DNA of 64,000 nucleotides from Burkholderiaceae bacterium (GTDB lineage Bacteria; Pseudomonadota; Gammaproteobacteria; Burkholderiales; Burkholderiaceae_C): contig CAJYPV010000015.1 in assembly GCA_913776825.1 (NCBI GenBank), positions 157,523 to 221,522 on the forward strand, given 5' to 3'. Both the position numbers and the translations under genes were made by a program. Each line of letters begins with the position of its first letter. Position 1 is the first letter of the stretch. Below are positions 53,494 to 64,000 of the stretch, piece after piece. The notes beneath the pieces were generated by a model. It was not told where the DNA came from and did not search any database. It saw nothing but the letters and a program-made list of their open reading frames with translations.

Positions 53494-56199
53494 ATGACCC
53501 AGTTCGCCAAGGAAACCCTGCCGATCAGCCTCGAGGAGGAGATGCGCCGCTCGTATCTCGATTACGCGATGAGCGTGATCGTCGGCCGCGCGCTCCCCGA
53601 TGCTCGAGACGGCCTCAAGCCGGTGCACCGTCGAGTGATGTTCGCGATGCACGAGCTGAACAACGACTGGAACCGGCCTTACAAGAAGTCCGCGCGTATC
53701 GTCGGTGACGTGATCGGTAAATACCACCCGCACGGCGACAGCGCGGTGTATGACACCATCGTGCGGATGGCGCAGGACTTTTCCATGCGCCACATGCTGG
53801 TCGATGGCCAGGGGAATTTCGGTTCGATCGATGGCGACAACGCCGCGGCGATGCGATACACCGAAATCCGCTTGTCGAAAATCGCCCATGAAATGCTGGC
53901 CGATATCGACAAGGAAACCGTCGACTTCGGACCCAACTACGACGGCTCGATGAAAGAGCCGCTGGTATTGCCGACCCGTTTGCCGAGTTTGCTGGTGAAT
54001 GGCTCGGCCGGTATTGCGGTCGGCATGGCGACCAATATCCCGCCGCACAACCTCAATGAAGTGGTGGATGCCTGCCTGCATTCACTGAAGAATCCGGACT
54101 GCTCGATCGACGAGCTGATGGAAATCATTCCGGCACCGGACTTCCCCACCGCCGGCATCATCTACGGCCTGAACGGCGTGCGCGAAGGCTATCGCACCGG
54201 CCGCGGCAAGGTGGTGATGCGCGCGAAGGTCCATTTCGAGGACATCGACCGCGGCCAGCGTCAGGCGATCATCGTCGACGAGATCCCCTATCAGGTGAAC
54301 AAGAAAACCCTGCTGGAGCGGATCGCCGAGCTGGTGCAGGAAAAGAAGATCGAGGGCATCAGCCACATCCAGGACGAGTCCGATCGCTCGGGCATGCGCA
54401 TCGTCATCGAGCTCAAGCGCGGTGAAGTGCCGGAAGTGGTGCTGAACAACCTGTACAAGCAGACCCAGCTGCAGGACAGCTTCGGCATCAACATGGTGGC
54501 CCTGATCGATGGCCAGCCCAAGCTGTGCAACCTGAAGGACCTGATCACGGTCTTCCTGGAGCACCGCCGCGAAGTCGTCACCCGCCGCACCATCTTCGAA
54601 CTGCGCAAGGCGCGCGAGCGCGGCCATGTGCTGGAAGGCCTGGCCGTCGCGCTGGCCAACATCGATGACTTCATCGAGATCATCAAGCGCTCGCCTACCC
54701 CGCCGGTCGCCAAGACCGAGCTGATGGCCCGCTCGTGGGATTCGTCGCTGGTGCGCGAGATGCTGTCCCGCGCCGAAGCCGACACCCCGGGTGGCCGCAA
54801 TGCCTACCGGCCGGAAGGCCTGCCCGCCGCCTACGGCATGCAGGAGGACGGCCTCTACCGCCTCTCCGACGACCAGGCCAATGAAATCCTGCAGATGCGA
54901 CTGCAGCGCCTGACCGGCCTGGAGCAGGACAAGATCGTCGGCGAATACCGCGATGTGATGGCCCAGATCGCCGACCTGCTCGACATCCTGGCCACGCCCG
55001 CCCGCGTCACCACCATCATCGGCGACGAACTCAGCCACCTGCGCCAGGAATTCGGCCAGACCAAGCTGGGCGCACGCCGCAGCGTGATCGAGCACAACGC
55101 GCAGGAACTCGGCACCGAAGACCTGATCACCCCGACCGACATGGTGGTCACGCTCTCGCACACCGGCTACATCAAGAGCCAGGCGCTGAGCGAGTACCGG
55201 GCCCAGCGCCGCGGCGGCCGCGGCAAGCAGGCCACCGCCACCAAGGAAGACGACTGGATCGACCAGCTCTTCATCGCCAACACCCATGACTGGATGCTGT
55301 GCTTCAGCAACCGCGGCCGGGTGTATTGGCTGAAGGTCTGGGAAGTTCCGCAAGGCTCGCGCAATGCGCGCGGCAAGCCGATCGTCAACATGTTCCCGCT
55401 GCAGCCGGAAGAGAAGATCAACGTGGTGCTGCCGCTGACCGGCGAATTCCGCACCTTCCCGGAAGATCACTTCATCTTCATGGCGACCGCGCTCGGCACC
55501 GTCAAGAAGACCTCGCTGAAGGACTTCAGCAACCCGCGCAAGGCCGGCATCATCGCGGTCGATCTGGACGCCGGCGATTACCTCATCGGCGCCGCGCTGA
55601 CCGATGGCCAGCATGACGTGATGCTGTTCTCCGACGGCGGCAAGGCAGTGCGCTTCGACGAGGACGATGTTCGGCCGATGGGCCGCCAGGCCCGCGGCGT
55701 TCGCGGCATGATGCTCGAACCCGACCAGCGCCTGATCGCGATGCTGGTCGCGGAAGACGAAAGCCAGAGCGTGCTGACGGCCACCGAAAACGGCTACGGC
55801 AAGCGCACCAGCATCATCGAATACACCCGACACGGTCGCGGCACCAAGGGCATGATTGCCATCCAGCAAAGTGAGCGCAACGGCCGCGTGGTCGCAGCCA
55901 CGCTGGTGCGCCCGGAAGACGAGATCATGCTGATCACCGACACCGGTGTGCTGGTCCGGACCCGCGTATCCGAAATCCGTGAGCTCGGCCGCGCCACGCA
56001 AGGCGTGACCCTGATCGCGCTGGACTCCGGCGCGAAGTTGTCGGGCCTGCAACGCATCGTCGAAAACGATGCCAACGAAACTGCAGTCGATGGCCCCGAT
56101 GCCGAGGCCACTGACAGCAGCGATTCCTCCTCCACCCCCTCGAGCACCGACACCCCCCGCGCTGCGGGCGACAGCTCCGAACCTGACGCAAAGGAATGA
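53494..56199 (+). CDS. gyrA: DNA gyrase subunit A
   Basis: Breakage-reunion subunit of gyrase, which introduces negative supercoils. The 901-residue protein from the ATG at 53494 keeps E. coli numbering at the N-terminus: Ser83 and Asp87 in [10 protein letters not shown] are the quinolone-sensitive residues, and Tyr122 in [12 protein letters not shown] is the catalytic tyrosine. The GyrA box QRRGGRGKQ at about 571-579 and the C-terminal pinwheel distinguish it from parC. It ends in an acidic Ser/Asp/Thr-rich tail. The stop overlaps the DUF2059 start (ATGA). An ATG 21 bp upstream is in frame. Confidence 0.97.
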   Translation: MTQFAKETLPISLEEEMRRSYLDYAMSVIVGRALPDARDGLKPVHRRVMFAMHELNNDWNRPYKKSARIVGDVIGKYHPHGDSAVYDTIVRMAQDFSMRHMLVDGQGNFGSIDGDNAAAMRYTEIRLSKIAHEMLADIDKETVDFGPNYDGSMKEPLVLPTRLPSLLVNGSAGIAVGMATNIPPHNLNEVVDACLHSLKNPDCSIDELMEIIPAPDFPTAGIIYGLNGVREGYRTGRGKVVMRAKVHFEDIDRGQRQAIIVDEIPYQVNKKTLLERIAELVQEKKIEGISHIQDESDRSGMRIVIELKRGEVPEVVLNNLYKQTQLQDSFGINMVALIDGQPKLCNLKDLITVFLEHRREVVTRRTIFELRKARERGHVLEGLAVALANIDDFIEIIKRSPTPPVAKTELMARSWDSSLVREMLSRAEADTPGGRNAYRPEGLPAAYGMQEDGLYRLSDDQANEILQMRLQRLTGLEQDKIVGEYRDVMAQIADLLDILATPARVTTIIGDELSHLRQEFGQTKLGARRSVIEHNAQELGTEDLITPTDMVVTLSHTGYIKSQALSEYRAQRRGGRGKQATATKEDDWIDQLFIANTHDWMLCFSNRGRVYWLKVWEVPQGSRNARGKPIVNMFPLQPEEKINVVLPLTGEFRTFPEDHFIFMATALGTVKKTSLKDFSNPRKAGIIAVDLDAGDYLIGAALTDGQHDVMLFSDGGKAVRFDEDDVRPMGRQARGVRGMMLEPDQRLIAMLVAEDESQSVLTATENGYGKRTSIIEYTRHGRGTKGMIAIQQSERNGRVVAATLVRPEDEIMLITDTGVLVRTRVSEIRELGRATQGVTLIALDSGAKLSGLQRIVENDANETAVDGPDAEATDSSDSSSTPSSTDTPRAAGDSSEPDAKE

Positions 56200-56819
56200 C
56201 CTTGTTGCTGAAGTCTGTACAAGCCGGCGCCATCGCCGCCGCCCTGCTGGTTTCCCCGCTCGCCTGGGCGCAAAAGGCCGACACCGCGCCAGCGAAGAAG
56301 GAGCTGATCGCTCGCATCCTGAAGCTGCAGCAGCCCGCCATCGAGCAACTGACCATCGGCACCCTGAGCCGCCCGGTCAACGAGCTGGCGCAGAAGGTCA
56401 TGCCGGCGCTGCGCAATGTCCCCGAGGACAAGCGCGAAGCGACCGCCAAGGCCATCGATGCCAACCTGCGCAAGTTCATGGAAGACAACGGTCCGGCGCT
56501 GGTTGAAAAGGGCCAGAAGCTGGCGCCATCGACCATGGGCGTGATGCTGGACGAGCGCTTCACCGAAGACGAACTCAAGCAACTGGTCGCCTGGCTGGAA
56601 TCGCCGGTGAGCAAGAAGTTCGCCGACACCGCGCCCGAACTGCAGCAGGCCTTCGCCAAGAAGCTGATCGACGACAACGGCAAGCAACTGGACGAGCGCT
56701 TCAACGCGCTGCAGACCACGATCGCCAAGCAACTGGGCCTGGAGCCCGGCCCGGCGCCGTCCGCTTCCGGTGCCAAGGCGTCGGCCCCGAAGGCCGCCAC
56801 GCCCGCACCCAAGAAGTAA
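56196..56819 (+). CDS. DUF2059 periplasmic protein
   Basis: 207 residues. Signal peptide 1-25 ([17 protein letters not shown]). The DUF2059 helical domain covers about 45-175, with the family motif [20 protein letters not shown]. The C-terminus is an Ala/Pro/Lys tail. Function unknown. Coupled to gyrA by ATGA overlap and located before serC. Confidence 0.88.
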   Translation: MTLLLKSVQAGAIAAALLVSPLAWAQKADTAPAKKELIARILKLQQPAIEQLTIGTLSRPVNELAQKVMPALRNVPEDKREATAKAIDANLRKFMEDNGPALVEKGQKLAPSTMGVMLDERFTEDELKQLVAWLESPVSKKFADTAPELQQAFAKKLIDDNGKQLDERFNALQTTIAKQLGLEPGPAPSASGAKASAPKAATPAPKK

Positions 56820-56963
56820 ATCGGCGCACACTGGCATGACGGGAGGCGCTTCGGCGCCGACCCATGCCAGCCCTGTGGGTGGACGTGGCTGCGCAGCCCG
56901 GCTGTTCGCACCTCCACCCTTCCATTTTCAGAATCGACCCCAACGCCCAGCCCATTGCCCTCC

Positions 56964-58085
56964 ATGACCCACACCCAACGCCCCTACAACTTCTCCGCCG
57001 GACCTGCCGCCATACCGCATGAGGTGTTGAGCCGGGTGGCCGAGGAGATGCTGGATTGGCACGGCAGTGGCATGAGCGTGATGGAGATGAGCCACCGCGG
57101 TCGCGAGTTCACCGCGATCCATGAAGCGGCCGAACGCGACCTGCGCGAGCTGCTTCAGATCCCCGCCCACTTCCACATCCTGTTCATGCAGGGCGGCGGC
57201 ATCGGCGAGAACGCCATCGTCCCGATGAATCTCTCGCGGGGTGGCGTCGTCGATGCGGTGCTGACCGGCACCTGGTCACGCAAGAGCGCCGACGAAGCCC
57301 GCCGTTATGCGCAGGTCCATATCGCCGCCGACAGCGCCGATGCCCAGGGACAGTACCTGGACCTAATCCCGGCCTCCGACTGGAAGCTCAGCCCCGATGC
57401 GGCCTACGTCCATGTCTGCACCAACGAGACCATCGACGGCCTCGAACTGCAGCAGCTGCCCGACCTGAAGGCACTGGGCAGCGACGCCCCGCTGGTGATC
57501 GATTTCTCGTCCCATGTCGCGTCGCGGCCGGTGGATTGGTCGAAGGTGGGCCTCGCCTTCGCCGGCGCGCAGAAGAACATCGGCCCGGCCGGCCTGACGC
57601 TGGTCGTGGTGCGTGACGACCTGCTCGACCGCGCGCTCCCGATCTGCCCGAGCGCCTTCAACTACCAGACGGTGGCGCAGGCCCAGTCGATGTACAACAC
57701 CCCGCCCACCTTCGCGATCTATGTCGCGGGCCTGGTGTTCCAGTGGTTGAAGCAGTTCAGCTATGCCGGCCAAACCGGCCTCGCCGCGATCGAACAGCGC
57801 AACATCGACAAGGCCGCCCTGCTCTATCAGGCGCTGGATGCATCGTCGCTGTATGAAAACCGCGTCGCGGTGCGCAGCCGCTCGCGCATGAACATTCCCT
57901 TCTTCCTTCGTGACGAGCGCCTGAACGACCCGTTCCTGGCCGGCGCTCGCGATCACGGACTGCTGCAACTCAAAGGCCACAAGTCGGTGGGCGGCATGCG
58001 GGCGTCGATCTACAACGCGATGCCGCTGGAGGGCGTTCAAGCCCTCGTGAGCTACCTCAACGATTTCGAGAAACGCCATGGCTGA
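56964..58085 (+). CDS. serC: Phosphoserine aminotransferase
   Basis: Converts 3-phosphohydroxypyruvate to phosphoserine and acts in pyridoxal phosphate synthesis. The 373-residue protein begins [15 protein letters not shown], the SerC start. The PLP lysine is Lys204 in [29 protein letters not shown] binds the cofactor phosphate region. The ATG at 56964 is used. pheA starts inside its last codons (8-bp overlap). Confidence 0.96.
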   Translation: MTHTQRPYNFSAGPAAIPHEVLSRVAEEMLDWHGSGMSVMEMSHRGREFTAIHEAAERDLRELLQIPAHFHILFMQGGGIGENAIVPMNLSRGGVVDAVLTGTWSRKSADEARRYAQVHIAADSADAQGQYLDLIPASDWKLSPDAAYVHVCTNETIDGLELQQLPDLKALGSDAPLVIDFSSHVASRPVDWSKVGLAFAGAQKNIGPAGLTLVVVRDDLLDRALPICPSAFNYQTVAQAQSMYNTPPTFAIYVAGLVFQWLKQFSYAGQTGLAAIEQRNIDKAALLYQALDASSLYENRVAVRSRSRMNIPFFLRDERLNDPFLAGARDHGLLQLKGHKSVGGMRASIYNAMPLEGVQALVSYLNDFEKRHG

Positions 58086-59199
58086 CCCGGCCGATCCGAT
58101 CCCTCCCAGCCCGGTCGCTGATCCGGAATTGCTGGCCTTGCGCGACCAGATCGACGCGCTGGACAACCAACTGCTGTCGCTGCTGAACCAGCGCGCCCAG
58201 GTGGCCGAAAAGGTCGGCGAGATCAAGCGCCGTGACGGCACGCCCTTCTTCCGTCCCGACCGCGTCGCGCAGGTGATCGCCAAGATCCGCGCCGCCAACG
58301 CCGGCCCGCTCAAGGGCGAGCATGTGGCGGCGATCTGGCGGGAAATCATGTCCGCCTGCCTGGCGCTGGAGTCGCCGCAACGCGTCGCGGTGCTGGGTCC
58401 GTTCGGCACCTTCTGCGAGCAGGCCGCGATCGAATACTTCGGCGGGGCCGCCGACCTCATCTACTGCAACAGCTTCGACGAGGTCTTCCACGCGACCGCC
58501 TCCGGCAGCGCCCAGTACGGCGTGGTCGGCGTCGAGAACATGACAGAAGGCGTCGTCACCCGCTCGCTCGATCTGTTCCTGCACACCCCGACCCATGTGG
58601 TCGGCGAAGTCAGCCTGCTGATCCGCCACAACCTGCTGCGCAAGGACAACACGCTGGAAGGCGTGGAAGCGGTGCTGGCCCATCCGCAAGCGCTGGCCCA
58701 ATGCCAGAACTGGCTGGCCAAGCATCTGCCGAATGCCGAGCGGCGCGCCGTCTCCAGCAATGCGGAAGGCGCTCGGCTGGCCGCCACCAATCCCGCCTGG
58801 GCCGCGATCGCCAGCGAGCGCGCGGCCCCGCTGTTCGGTCTGCACATCGTGGCGCACGCGGTGCAGGACGAAGCCTACAACCGGACCCGCTTCGCCGTGA
58901 TCTGCCTGCCGCAGACCATGGCGGCGCCGCCGGCCACCGGTCGGGACTGCACCAGCCTCATCGTCTCCGTGCCGAATCGGCCGGGGGCCATGCATGATTT
59001 GCTGGTTCCGCTTAAAAATCACGGGGTATCGATGACCCGGTTGGAGTCGCGCCCGGCGCGGACCGGCCAATGGGAGTATTACTTCTACATCGACCTGGAC
59101 GGGCATCCGTCCCAACCCCACGTCGCTGCGGCATTGGCGGAACTGCGCGAGCTTTGCGCGTTCTACAAGGTCATCGGTGCCTACCCCCTGAAGGCCTGA
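58078..59199 (+). CDS. pheA: Bifunctional chorismate mutase/prephenate dehydratase
   Basis: P-protein leading to phenylpyruvate. 373 residues in three domains: AroQ-type chorismate mutase (about 20-100, [20 protein letters not shown]), prephenate dehydratase (about 105-280, [12 protein letters not shown] and [11 protein letters not shown] with the catalytic Thr-Arg-Phe), and a C-terminal ACT domain (about 295-370, [20 protein letters not shown], then ESRP) for phenylalanine feedback. Overlaps serC by eight bases; tyrA follows 13 bp downstream. Confidence 0.96.
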   Translation: MADPADPIPPSPVADPELLALRDQIDALDNQLLSLLNQRAQVAEKVGEIKRRDGTPFFRPDRVAQVIAKIRAANAGPLKGEHVAAIWREIMSACLALESPQRVAVLGPFGTFCEQAAIEYFGGAADLIYCNSFDEVFHATASGSAQYGVVGVENMTEGVVTRSLDLFLHTPTHVVGEVSLLIRHNLLRKDNTLEGVEAVLAHPQALAQCQNWLAKHLPNAERRAVSSNAEGARLAATNPAWAAIASERAAPLFGLHIVAHAVQDEAYNRTRFAVICLPQTMAAPPATGRDCTSLIVSVPNRPGAMHDLLVPLKNHGVSMTRLESRPARTGQWEYYFYIDLDGHPSQPHVAAALAELRELCAFYKVIGAYPLKA

Positions 59200-59212
59200 G
59201 AGGGTGTCTACG

Positions 59213-60109
59213 ATGTTCAATCAACTCGGTGTGATCGGTTGCGGCCTGATGGGCGGCTCGTTCGCGCTGGCCATGAAAAAGGCGGGCCTGGTCCGCCGCG
59301 TGGTGGGCTACAGCAAATCGCCCTCCACCACCGACACCGCCCGGCGCATGGGCGTCATCGACATCGCGGCCGAATCCGCGCTGCTGGCGGTTTCCGGCTC
59401 GGACATCGTCCTGGTGGCGGTCCCGGTCGCCGCGACGGAATCGACGCTCAAGGCGATCCGTCACCTGGTGCGTGCCGATGTCCTGCTGATGGATGTGGGC
59501 TCCACCAAGAGCGATGTCGTGGATGCCGCCCGCCGCGCGCTGGGCAAGCAGTTCGGCAGCTTCGTGCCGGCTCACCCGATCGCCGGCAAGGAAAGCGCCG
59601 GCGTTCAGCATGCCGATGCCGCGCTCTATCAGGGTCGCCAGGTCATCCTGACCCCGCTGGAACAGACCCGCGCCGAAATGGTCCAGAAGGCCACCGACGT
59701 CTGGTCCGCGCTGGGCTGCCAGGTGCTGAAGATGGCGCCGCATCACCATGACGAGGCCTTCGCCGCCGTCAGCCATCTGCCGCATCTGCTGGCGTTCGCC
59801 TTCTTCAATGCGGTGGCGCGTCAGCCGTCCGGTCGGGACTTCCTCAGCCTCGCCGGTCCGGGCTTCCGTGATTTCACCCGCATCGCGGCGAGCGATCCGG
59901 CGGTCTGGCGCGATGTCCTGCTGGCCAACAAGACCGAGGTGCTGGCCCAGTCGCAGCGCTTCAAGGATGCCTTGGATGAGCTCGAAGGGCTGATCCAGCG
60001 GGGCGACGGCGCTGCGCTGGATGCGGTGATCCGTCAGGCCGCGGAAGGCCGCTCGCAGTGGTCGCTGAATCTGTCGTCCGGCAGTTCGGGCAACGCCAAG
60101 AACAAATAA
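59213..60109 (+). CDS. tyrA: Prephenate dehydrogenase
   Basis: Oxidatively decarboxylates prephenate (or arogenate) for tyrosine synthesis. The 298-residue protein has the NAD(P) loop [16 protein letters not shown] at about 6-21, [24 protein letters not shown] with the catalytic His, and [14 protein letters not shown]. The ATG at 59213 has GAGAGGG eight bases upstream; a GTG at 59204 is less well placed. There is no ACT domain. Confidence 0.95.
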   Translation: MFNQLGVIGCGLMGGSFALAMKKAGLVRRVVGYSKSPSTTDTARRMGVIDIAAESALLAVSGSDIVLVAVPVAATESTLKAIRHLVRADVLLMDVGSTKSDVVDAARRALGKQFGSFVPAHPIAGKESAGVQHADAALYQGRQVILTPLEQTRAEMVQKATDVWSALGCQVLKMAPHHHDEAFAAVSHLPHLLAFAFFNAVARQPSGRDFLSLAGPGFRDFTRIAASDPAVWRDVLLANKTEVLAQSQRFKDALDELEGLIQRGDGAALDAVIRQAAEGRSQWSLNLSSGSSGNAKNK

Positions 60110-60137
60110 CCGCGCCGTCGCGCGCCGCTTCCGCGCC

Positions 60138-62153
60138 ATGTACAAGATTCCTTTCCTCGACCTGCCGCCGCTGCGCGCGGCCGCCGGCACCGTTCAACTG
60201 CCGGGCTCCAAGAGCATGTCCAACCGCGTGCTGTTGCTGGCGGGCCTGTCGGAAGGCGACACCGACGTCCACGATCTGCTCGACTCCGACGACACCCGCG
60301 TGATGCTCGACGCGCTGCGCGAGATCGGCTGCGGGCTGGCGCCGCAAGCGGACGGCGTGCTGCGGGTCACCGGCATCGGCGGCCAGCTGCGGACCACGCA
60401 AGCCGCGCTGTTCCTCGGCAATGCCGGCACCGCGATGCGTCCGCTGACCGCCGCGCTGGCGCTGCTGGCTGCGACGCAAGGCGGCCAGTTCGAGCTGTCG
60501 GGCGTGCCGCGCATGCATGAACGGCCAATCGGCGATCTGGTGGATGCCCTGCGCGCGCTGGGTTGCCCGATCGACTGCCTGGGCCAGGAAGGCTATCCGC
60601 CGCTGCGGCTGTCCGGCCCGGCCGCGCTCCGGCTGCAAGAGCCGGTGCGGGTGCGCGGCGATGTCTCCAGTCAGTTCCTGACCGCGCTGTTGCTGGCCCT
60701 GCCGCTGGTGGCCCGCGACGATGTGGTTATCGAAGTCACCGGGGAGCTGATTTCCAAGCCCTACGTCCACATCACGCTGGAATTGCTGGCCCGCTTCGGC
60801 GTCACCGTCCAGCGGGATGCCGATTGGCAGCGCTTCGTGATCCCCGCCGGCAGCCGCTATCGCTCGCCCGGCGCGGTGCATGTCGAGGGCGACGCGTCCT
60901 CGGCGTCCTATTTCGTCGCGCTGGGCGCCATCGCGGCGGACGGCGCGCCGGTGCGCATTGAAGGCGTGGGCGCCACCTCCGTCCAGGGCGATGTGCGCTT
61001 CGTCGAGGCGGCCCAGGCGATGGGCGCGCAGATCGAGATCGGCCCCAACTGGCTGTCCGTGCGTCGCGGCGCCTGGCCGTTGAAGGCGCTGGACCTGGAC
61101 TGCAACCACATTCCCGACGCCGCCATGACCCTCGCGGTGATGGCGCTGTATGCGGATGGCCCGACCACGCTGCGCAACATCGCCTCCTGGCGCGTGAAGG
61201 AAACCGATCGCATCGCGGCCATGGCCACCGAACTGCGCAAGCTGGGCGCCGAGGTCGAGGAAGGCCCGGACTGGCTGCGGGTGCATCCGCTCAGCCAGTG
61301 GCGTCCCGCCGCGATCCACACCTACGACGATCACCGCGTGGCCATGTGCTTCTCGCTGGCCGCCTTCAACGGGCTGCTGCCCGGGCGCAGCGCGGCGGCG
61401 GTGCCGGTGCGCATCCTCGATCCGCAGTGCGTCGCCAAGACCTTCCCGGATTATTTCGAGACCCTCTTCGGTGTCGTCCAGGCCGATCCGGCTGACATTC
61501 CGGTCATCACCATCGACGGCCCCACGGCGTCCGGCAAGGGCACGCTGGCGGATGTCGTCGCGCATGCGCTGGGATACAGCGTCCTGGATTCAGGCGCGCT
61601 GTACCGCGTGACCGGCCTCGCCGCCTCTCGCGCCGGGCTGAATCTGGACGATGGCGCCGCCGTCGCCGCGCTCGTGCCCACCCTGGACCTGCGTTTCACC
61701 CAGGGACACGTGTTTCTGGCGGGCGAGGATGTGTCGGCCGAGCTCCGGCAGGAAGCCACCGGATTGATGGCCTCCCAGGTCGGCGCGCATCCGCCGGTGC
61801 GCCAGGCGCTGCATCAATTGCAGCTGGATTTCCGGCAGCTGCCGGGCTTGGTGGCGGACGGCCGCGACATGGGTACGGCGATTTTTCCCAACGCGCCGCT
61901 GAAGGTCTTTCTGACCGCCAGCGCCGCCACCCGGGCCGAGCGTCGATACCGACAATTGATTTCCAAGGGCCTCTCGGCTAACATGGAAGGCTTGCGTGCT
62001 GACTTGGAAGCGCGTGATGCGCGCGATCAAGGTCGCAGCGCTTCGCCGCTGAAAGCCGCCGCGGACGCGATGGAGTTGGACAACTCGGCGCAGACCATCG
62101 AGCAATCGAGGGATCTGGTGCTGAGCTGGTGGCAGCAACAACGACCCTTCTGA
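60138..62153 (+). CDS. Fused EPSP synthase/cytidylate kinase
   Basis: 671-residue bifunctional enzyme, AroA followed by Cmk. Residues 1-450 are 5-enolpyruvylshikimate-3-phosphate synthase ([10 protein letters not shown] at 21-30, [40 protein letters not shown]). Residues 455-671 are CMP kinase, with the P-loop GPTASGKGT at 461-469, LDSGALYR and VADGRDMGT. It joins the sixth shikimate step to (d)CMP phosphorylation. In most bacteria these are adjacent separate genes; the fusion is known in some Burkholderiales. The linker is only a few residues and no frameshift is needed. Confidence 0.94.
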   Translation: MYKIPFLDLPPLRAAAGTVQLPGSKSMSNRVLLLAGLSEGDTDVHDLLDSDDTRVMLDALREIGCGLAPQADGVLRVTGIGGQLRTTQAALFLGNAGTAMRPLTAALALLAATQGGQFELSGVPRMHERPIGDLVDALRALGCPIDCLGQEGYPPLRLSGPAALRLQEPVRVRGDVSSQFLTALLLALPLVARDDVVIEVTGELISKPYVHITLELLARFGVTVQRDADWQRFVIPAGSRYRSPGAVHVEGDASSASYFVALGAIAADGAPVRIEGVGATSVQGDVRFVEAAQAMGAQIEIGPNWLSVRRGAWPLKALDLDCNHIPDAAMTLAVMALYADGPTTLRNIASWRVKETDRIAAMATELRKLGAEVEEGPDWLRVHPLSQWRPAAIHTYDDHRVAMCFSLAAFNGLLPGRSAAAVPVRILDPQCVAKTFPDYFETLFGVVQADPADIPVITIDGPTASGKGTLADVVAHALGYSVLDSGALYRVTGLAASRAGLNLDDGAAVAALVPTLDLRFTQGHVFLAGEDVSAELRQEATGLMASQVGAHPPVRQALHQLQLDFRQLPGLVADGRDMGTAIFPNAPLKVFLTASAATRAERRYRQLISKGLSANMEGLRADLEARDARDQGRSASPLKAAADAMELDNSAQTIEQSRDLVLSWWQQQRPF

Positions 62154-62448
62154 GGATCGTCGCCGGCTGACTAGCCCCGCATGCCTGGTGCATGAGGGGC
62201 GGGCAGCCCGGACTGGCCAAGGCGCCCTCACCGGCCCTTCTGCTCGAACCGCATCCAGGCCCGGCTCTGATGCCGGTGCGCAAGTTCTGGAGCATCACCC
62301 CTCCCTCCGGACGTCAGTCCACTGGGGGTGATGCGTTCGACAACCTAACCCGCAAGTCCGCTTGCACAACGCCGCCAACGCTTGGAACGACGCACGCCGC
62401 TTCACCTGAAGCAGCGGGATCGACTTCGCCTAGGCAAGGAAATTTCAC
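62154..62448 (+). promoter_or_regulatory. rpsA leader with two hairpins
   Basis: 295 bp between aroA-cmk and rpsA. Hairpin 1 at 62174-62200 pairs GCCCC-CATGC with GCATG-GGGGC. Hairpin 2 at 62292-62334 pairs GCATCACCCC with GGGGTGATGC and has GGAC-GTCA-GTCC inside. S1 autoregulates its own mRNA in E. coli, so a structured leader is plausible; neither hairpin has a T-run. The last bases give AAGGA before the start codon. Confidence 0.5.
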
Positions 62449-64000
62449 ATGTCCCAAACCCAAACCGCCACCGGCGGCGATTCGTTCGCCGCAATGTTCG
62501 AGGAATCGCTGCAGCGCGCCAACATGCGCACTGGCGAAGTGATCTCGGCCGAAGTGGTCCGCATCGAGCACAACTTCGTGGTGGTGAATGCCGGCCTGAA
62601 GTCTGAAGCCTACGTGCCCATCGAAGAGTTCAAGAACGATCAGGGCGACGTCGAAGTCCAGGTCGGCGACTTCATCTCGGTGGCCATCGACGCCATCGAA
62701 AACGGCTACGGCGACACGATCCTGTCGCGTGACAAGGCCAAGCGTCTGGCCTCGTGGCTGTCGCTGGAAAACGCGCTGGAATCCGGCGAGTTCGTGACCG
62801 GCACCGTCTCCGGCAAGGTCAAGGGCGGCCTGACCGTCCTGGTCAACGGCATCCGCGCCTTCCTGCCCGGTTCGCTGCTGGACACCCGCCCGGTGAAGGA
62901 CATGAGCCCGTTCGAGGGCAAGACCATGGAATTCAAGGTCATCAAGCTGGACCGCAAGCGCAACAACGTTGTGCTGTCGCGTCGCGCTGTGGTGGAAGCC
63001 TCCATGGGTGAAGAGCGCGCCAAGCTGCTCGAAACGCTGACCGAAGGCGCCATCGTCAACGGCGTGGTCAAGAACATCACCGAATACGGTGCGTTCGTGG
63101 ACCTGGGCGGCATCGACGGCCTGCTGCACATCACCGACATGGCATGGCGCCGCGTGCGTCACCCCTCCGAAGTGGTGACGGCCGGCCAGGAAATCACGGC
63201 CAAGATCCTGAAGTTCGACACCGAGAAGAACCGCGTGTCCCTGGGCCTGAAGCAGATGGGCGACGATCCCTGGATGGGCGTCTCGCGCCGCTACCCCCAA
63301 GGCACCCGCCTGTTCGGCAAGGTCACGAACATCGCCGACTACGGCGCGTTCGTGGAACTGGAACCCGGCATCGAAGGCCTGGTCCACGTGTCCGAAATGG
63401 ACTGGACGAACAAGAACATCGCTCCTTCCAAGCTCGTGTCGCTGGGTGACGAAGTCGAAGTCATGGTCCTCGAGATCGACGAAGACAAGCGCCGTATCAG
63501 CCTGGGCATGAAGCAGTGCAAGGCCAACCCCTGGCAAGAATTCGCCCAGAACACCAAGCGCGGCGACCGCGTGAAGGGCCCGATCAAGTCGATCACCGAC
63601 TTCGGCGTGTTCGTGGGTCTGGCTGCCGGCATCGACGGCCTGGTTCACCTGTCCGACCTGTCCTGGAACGAGCCCGGCGAAGCCGCCGTGCGCAACTACA
63701 AGAAGGGCCAGGAAGTCGAAGCCATCGTGCTGGCCGTGGACGTGGACCGCGAACGCATCTCCCTGGGCATCAAGCAGCTCGACGGCGACCCGTTCACCAC
63801 CTTCGTGACGGTGAACGACAAGGGCCAGACGGTGACCGGCAAGGTCAAGACCGTCGATGCCCGCGGCGCTGAAATCGACCTGGGCGAAGACATCGTGGGC
63901 TACCTGCGCGCTTCGGAAATCTCCCGCGACCGCGTGGAAGATGCCCGCAACGTGCTGAAGGAAGGCGACGAAGTCACGGCCGTGGTGGTGAACGTGGATC
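62449..64000 (+). CDS. rpsA: 30S ribosomal protein S1 (3' end outside window)
   Basis: Binds mRNA leaders on the 30S subunit. The frame is open from the ATG at 62449 to the right edge, 517 codons of an expected 560 or so. Repeated S1 (OB-fold) domains are visible, for instance [20 protein letters not shown], then [20 protein letters not shown] and [20 protein letters not shown]. The start is supported by AAGGA eight bases upstream and the typical early stretch FAAMFEESL. It completes the conserved cmk-rpsA order. Confidence 0.96.
   Translation, partial: MSQTQTATGGDSFAAMFEESLQRANMRTGEVISAEVVRIEHNFVVVNAGLKSEAYVPIEEFKNDQGDVEVQVGDFISVAIDAIENGYGDTILSRDKAKRLASWLSLENALESGEFVTGTVSGKVKGGLTVLVNGIRAFLPGSLLDTRPVKDMSPFEGKTMEFKVIKLDRKRNNVVLSRRAVVEASMGEERAKLLETLTEGAIVNGVVKNITEYGAFVDLGGIDGLLHITDMAWRRVRHPSEVVTAGQEITAKILKFDTEKNRVSLGLKQMGDDPWMGVSRRYPQGTRLFGKVTNIADYGAFVELEPGIEGLVHVSEMDWTNKNIAPSKLVSLGDEVEVMVLEIDEDKRRISLGMKQCKANPWQEFAQNTKRGDRVKGPIKSITDFGVFVGLAAGIDGLVHLSDLSWNEPGEAAVRNYKKGQEVEAIVLAVDVDRERISLGIKQLDGDPFTTFVTVNDKGQTVTGKVKTVDARGAEIDLGEDIVGYLRASEISRDRVEDARNVLKEGDEVTAVVVNVD

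Noticed and set aside
54082..56052. A 656-codon minus-strand frame opposite gyrA
   Set aside because: Mirror frame of a fully conserved gyrA; no ribosome site or family motif.

Overview
The window is a high-GC chromosomal segment of a betaproteobacterium in the order Burkholderiales. It most resembles the Roseateles/Mitsuaria/Rubrivivax group: the block gyrA-serC-pheA-tyrA-aroA/cmk-rpsA is betaproteobacterial, aroA and cmk are fused into one gene, and a PEP-CTERM protein is present. The genus is inferred from gene content and codon style, not from a marker-gene match. Nearly all of the window is ordinary housekeeping chromosome. There is no phage, integrase, transposase, CRISPR array, rRNA or tRNA; the only RNA gene I can support is tmRNA.

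Layout. 1-9.4 kb: a possible 3' gene tail at the left edge, three 19-bp tandem repeats, DAHP synthase, a DMT transporter divergent from a LysR regulator, pyrD, a small exported protein, a CNNM/CorC-type membrane protein with an overlapping lipoprotein-like gene, an isochorismatase-like hydrolase and a PEP-CTERM protein. 9.7-15.5 kb: parC, a lytic transglycosylase, a GNAT acetyltransferase and parE, all on the minus strand. 15.7-22.6 kb, plus strand: amidohydrolase, MFS transporter, a 45-residue membrane peptide, SDR, methyltransferase, dapA and bamC. 22.6-28.8 kb: a lower-GC gap, a small repeat-bearing lipoprotein, an unknown cytosolic protein, a RoxA-type ribosomal oxygenase divergent from a SlyD-like FKBP, then dut, coaBC and trmB.

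28.9-36.2 kb is a coherent nucleoside uptake and salvage locus, transcribed right to left: BMP-type binding protein, double ATPase, two permeases, cytidine deaminase, purine nucleoside phosphorylase and deoxyribose-phosphate aldolase. Imported nucleosides would be deaminated and phosphorolysed, and the deoxyribose phosphate cleaved for carbon. 36.7-38.9 kb is feoAB behind a Fur-box-like site. 38.9-42.4 kb holds a DUF885 protein, slyX, two near-identical 122-bp inverted-repeat elements and a GST. 42.6-49.7 kb holds an HscC-type Hsp70 with a degenerate J-domain partner, divergent from an orphan GAF-PAS histidine kinase and a CHASE3-type chemoreceptor. 50-53 kb: GFA protein, ssrA, gph, ubiG, ompA. 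53.5-64 kb: gyrA, a DUF2059 protein, serC, pheA, tyrA, the aroA-cmk fusion and rpsA, which runs off the right edge.

The most unusual structure is a small family of long perfect inverted repeats: two copies at 41.2-41.6 kb and a related one inside the nucleoside operon at 31.4 kb. Other points of interest are the HscC/J-like pair whose J domain lacks HPD, the tmRNA tag sequence, and the structured leader of the small lipoprotein gene.
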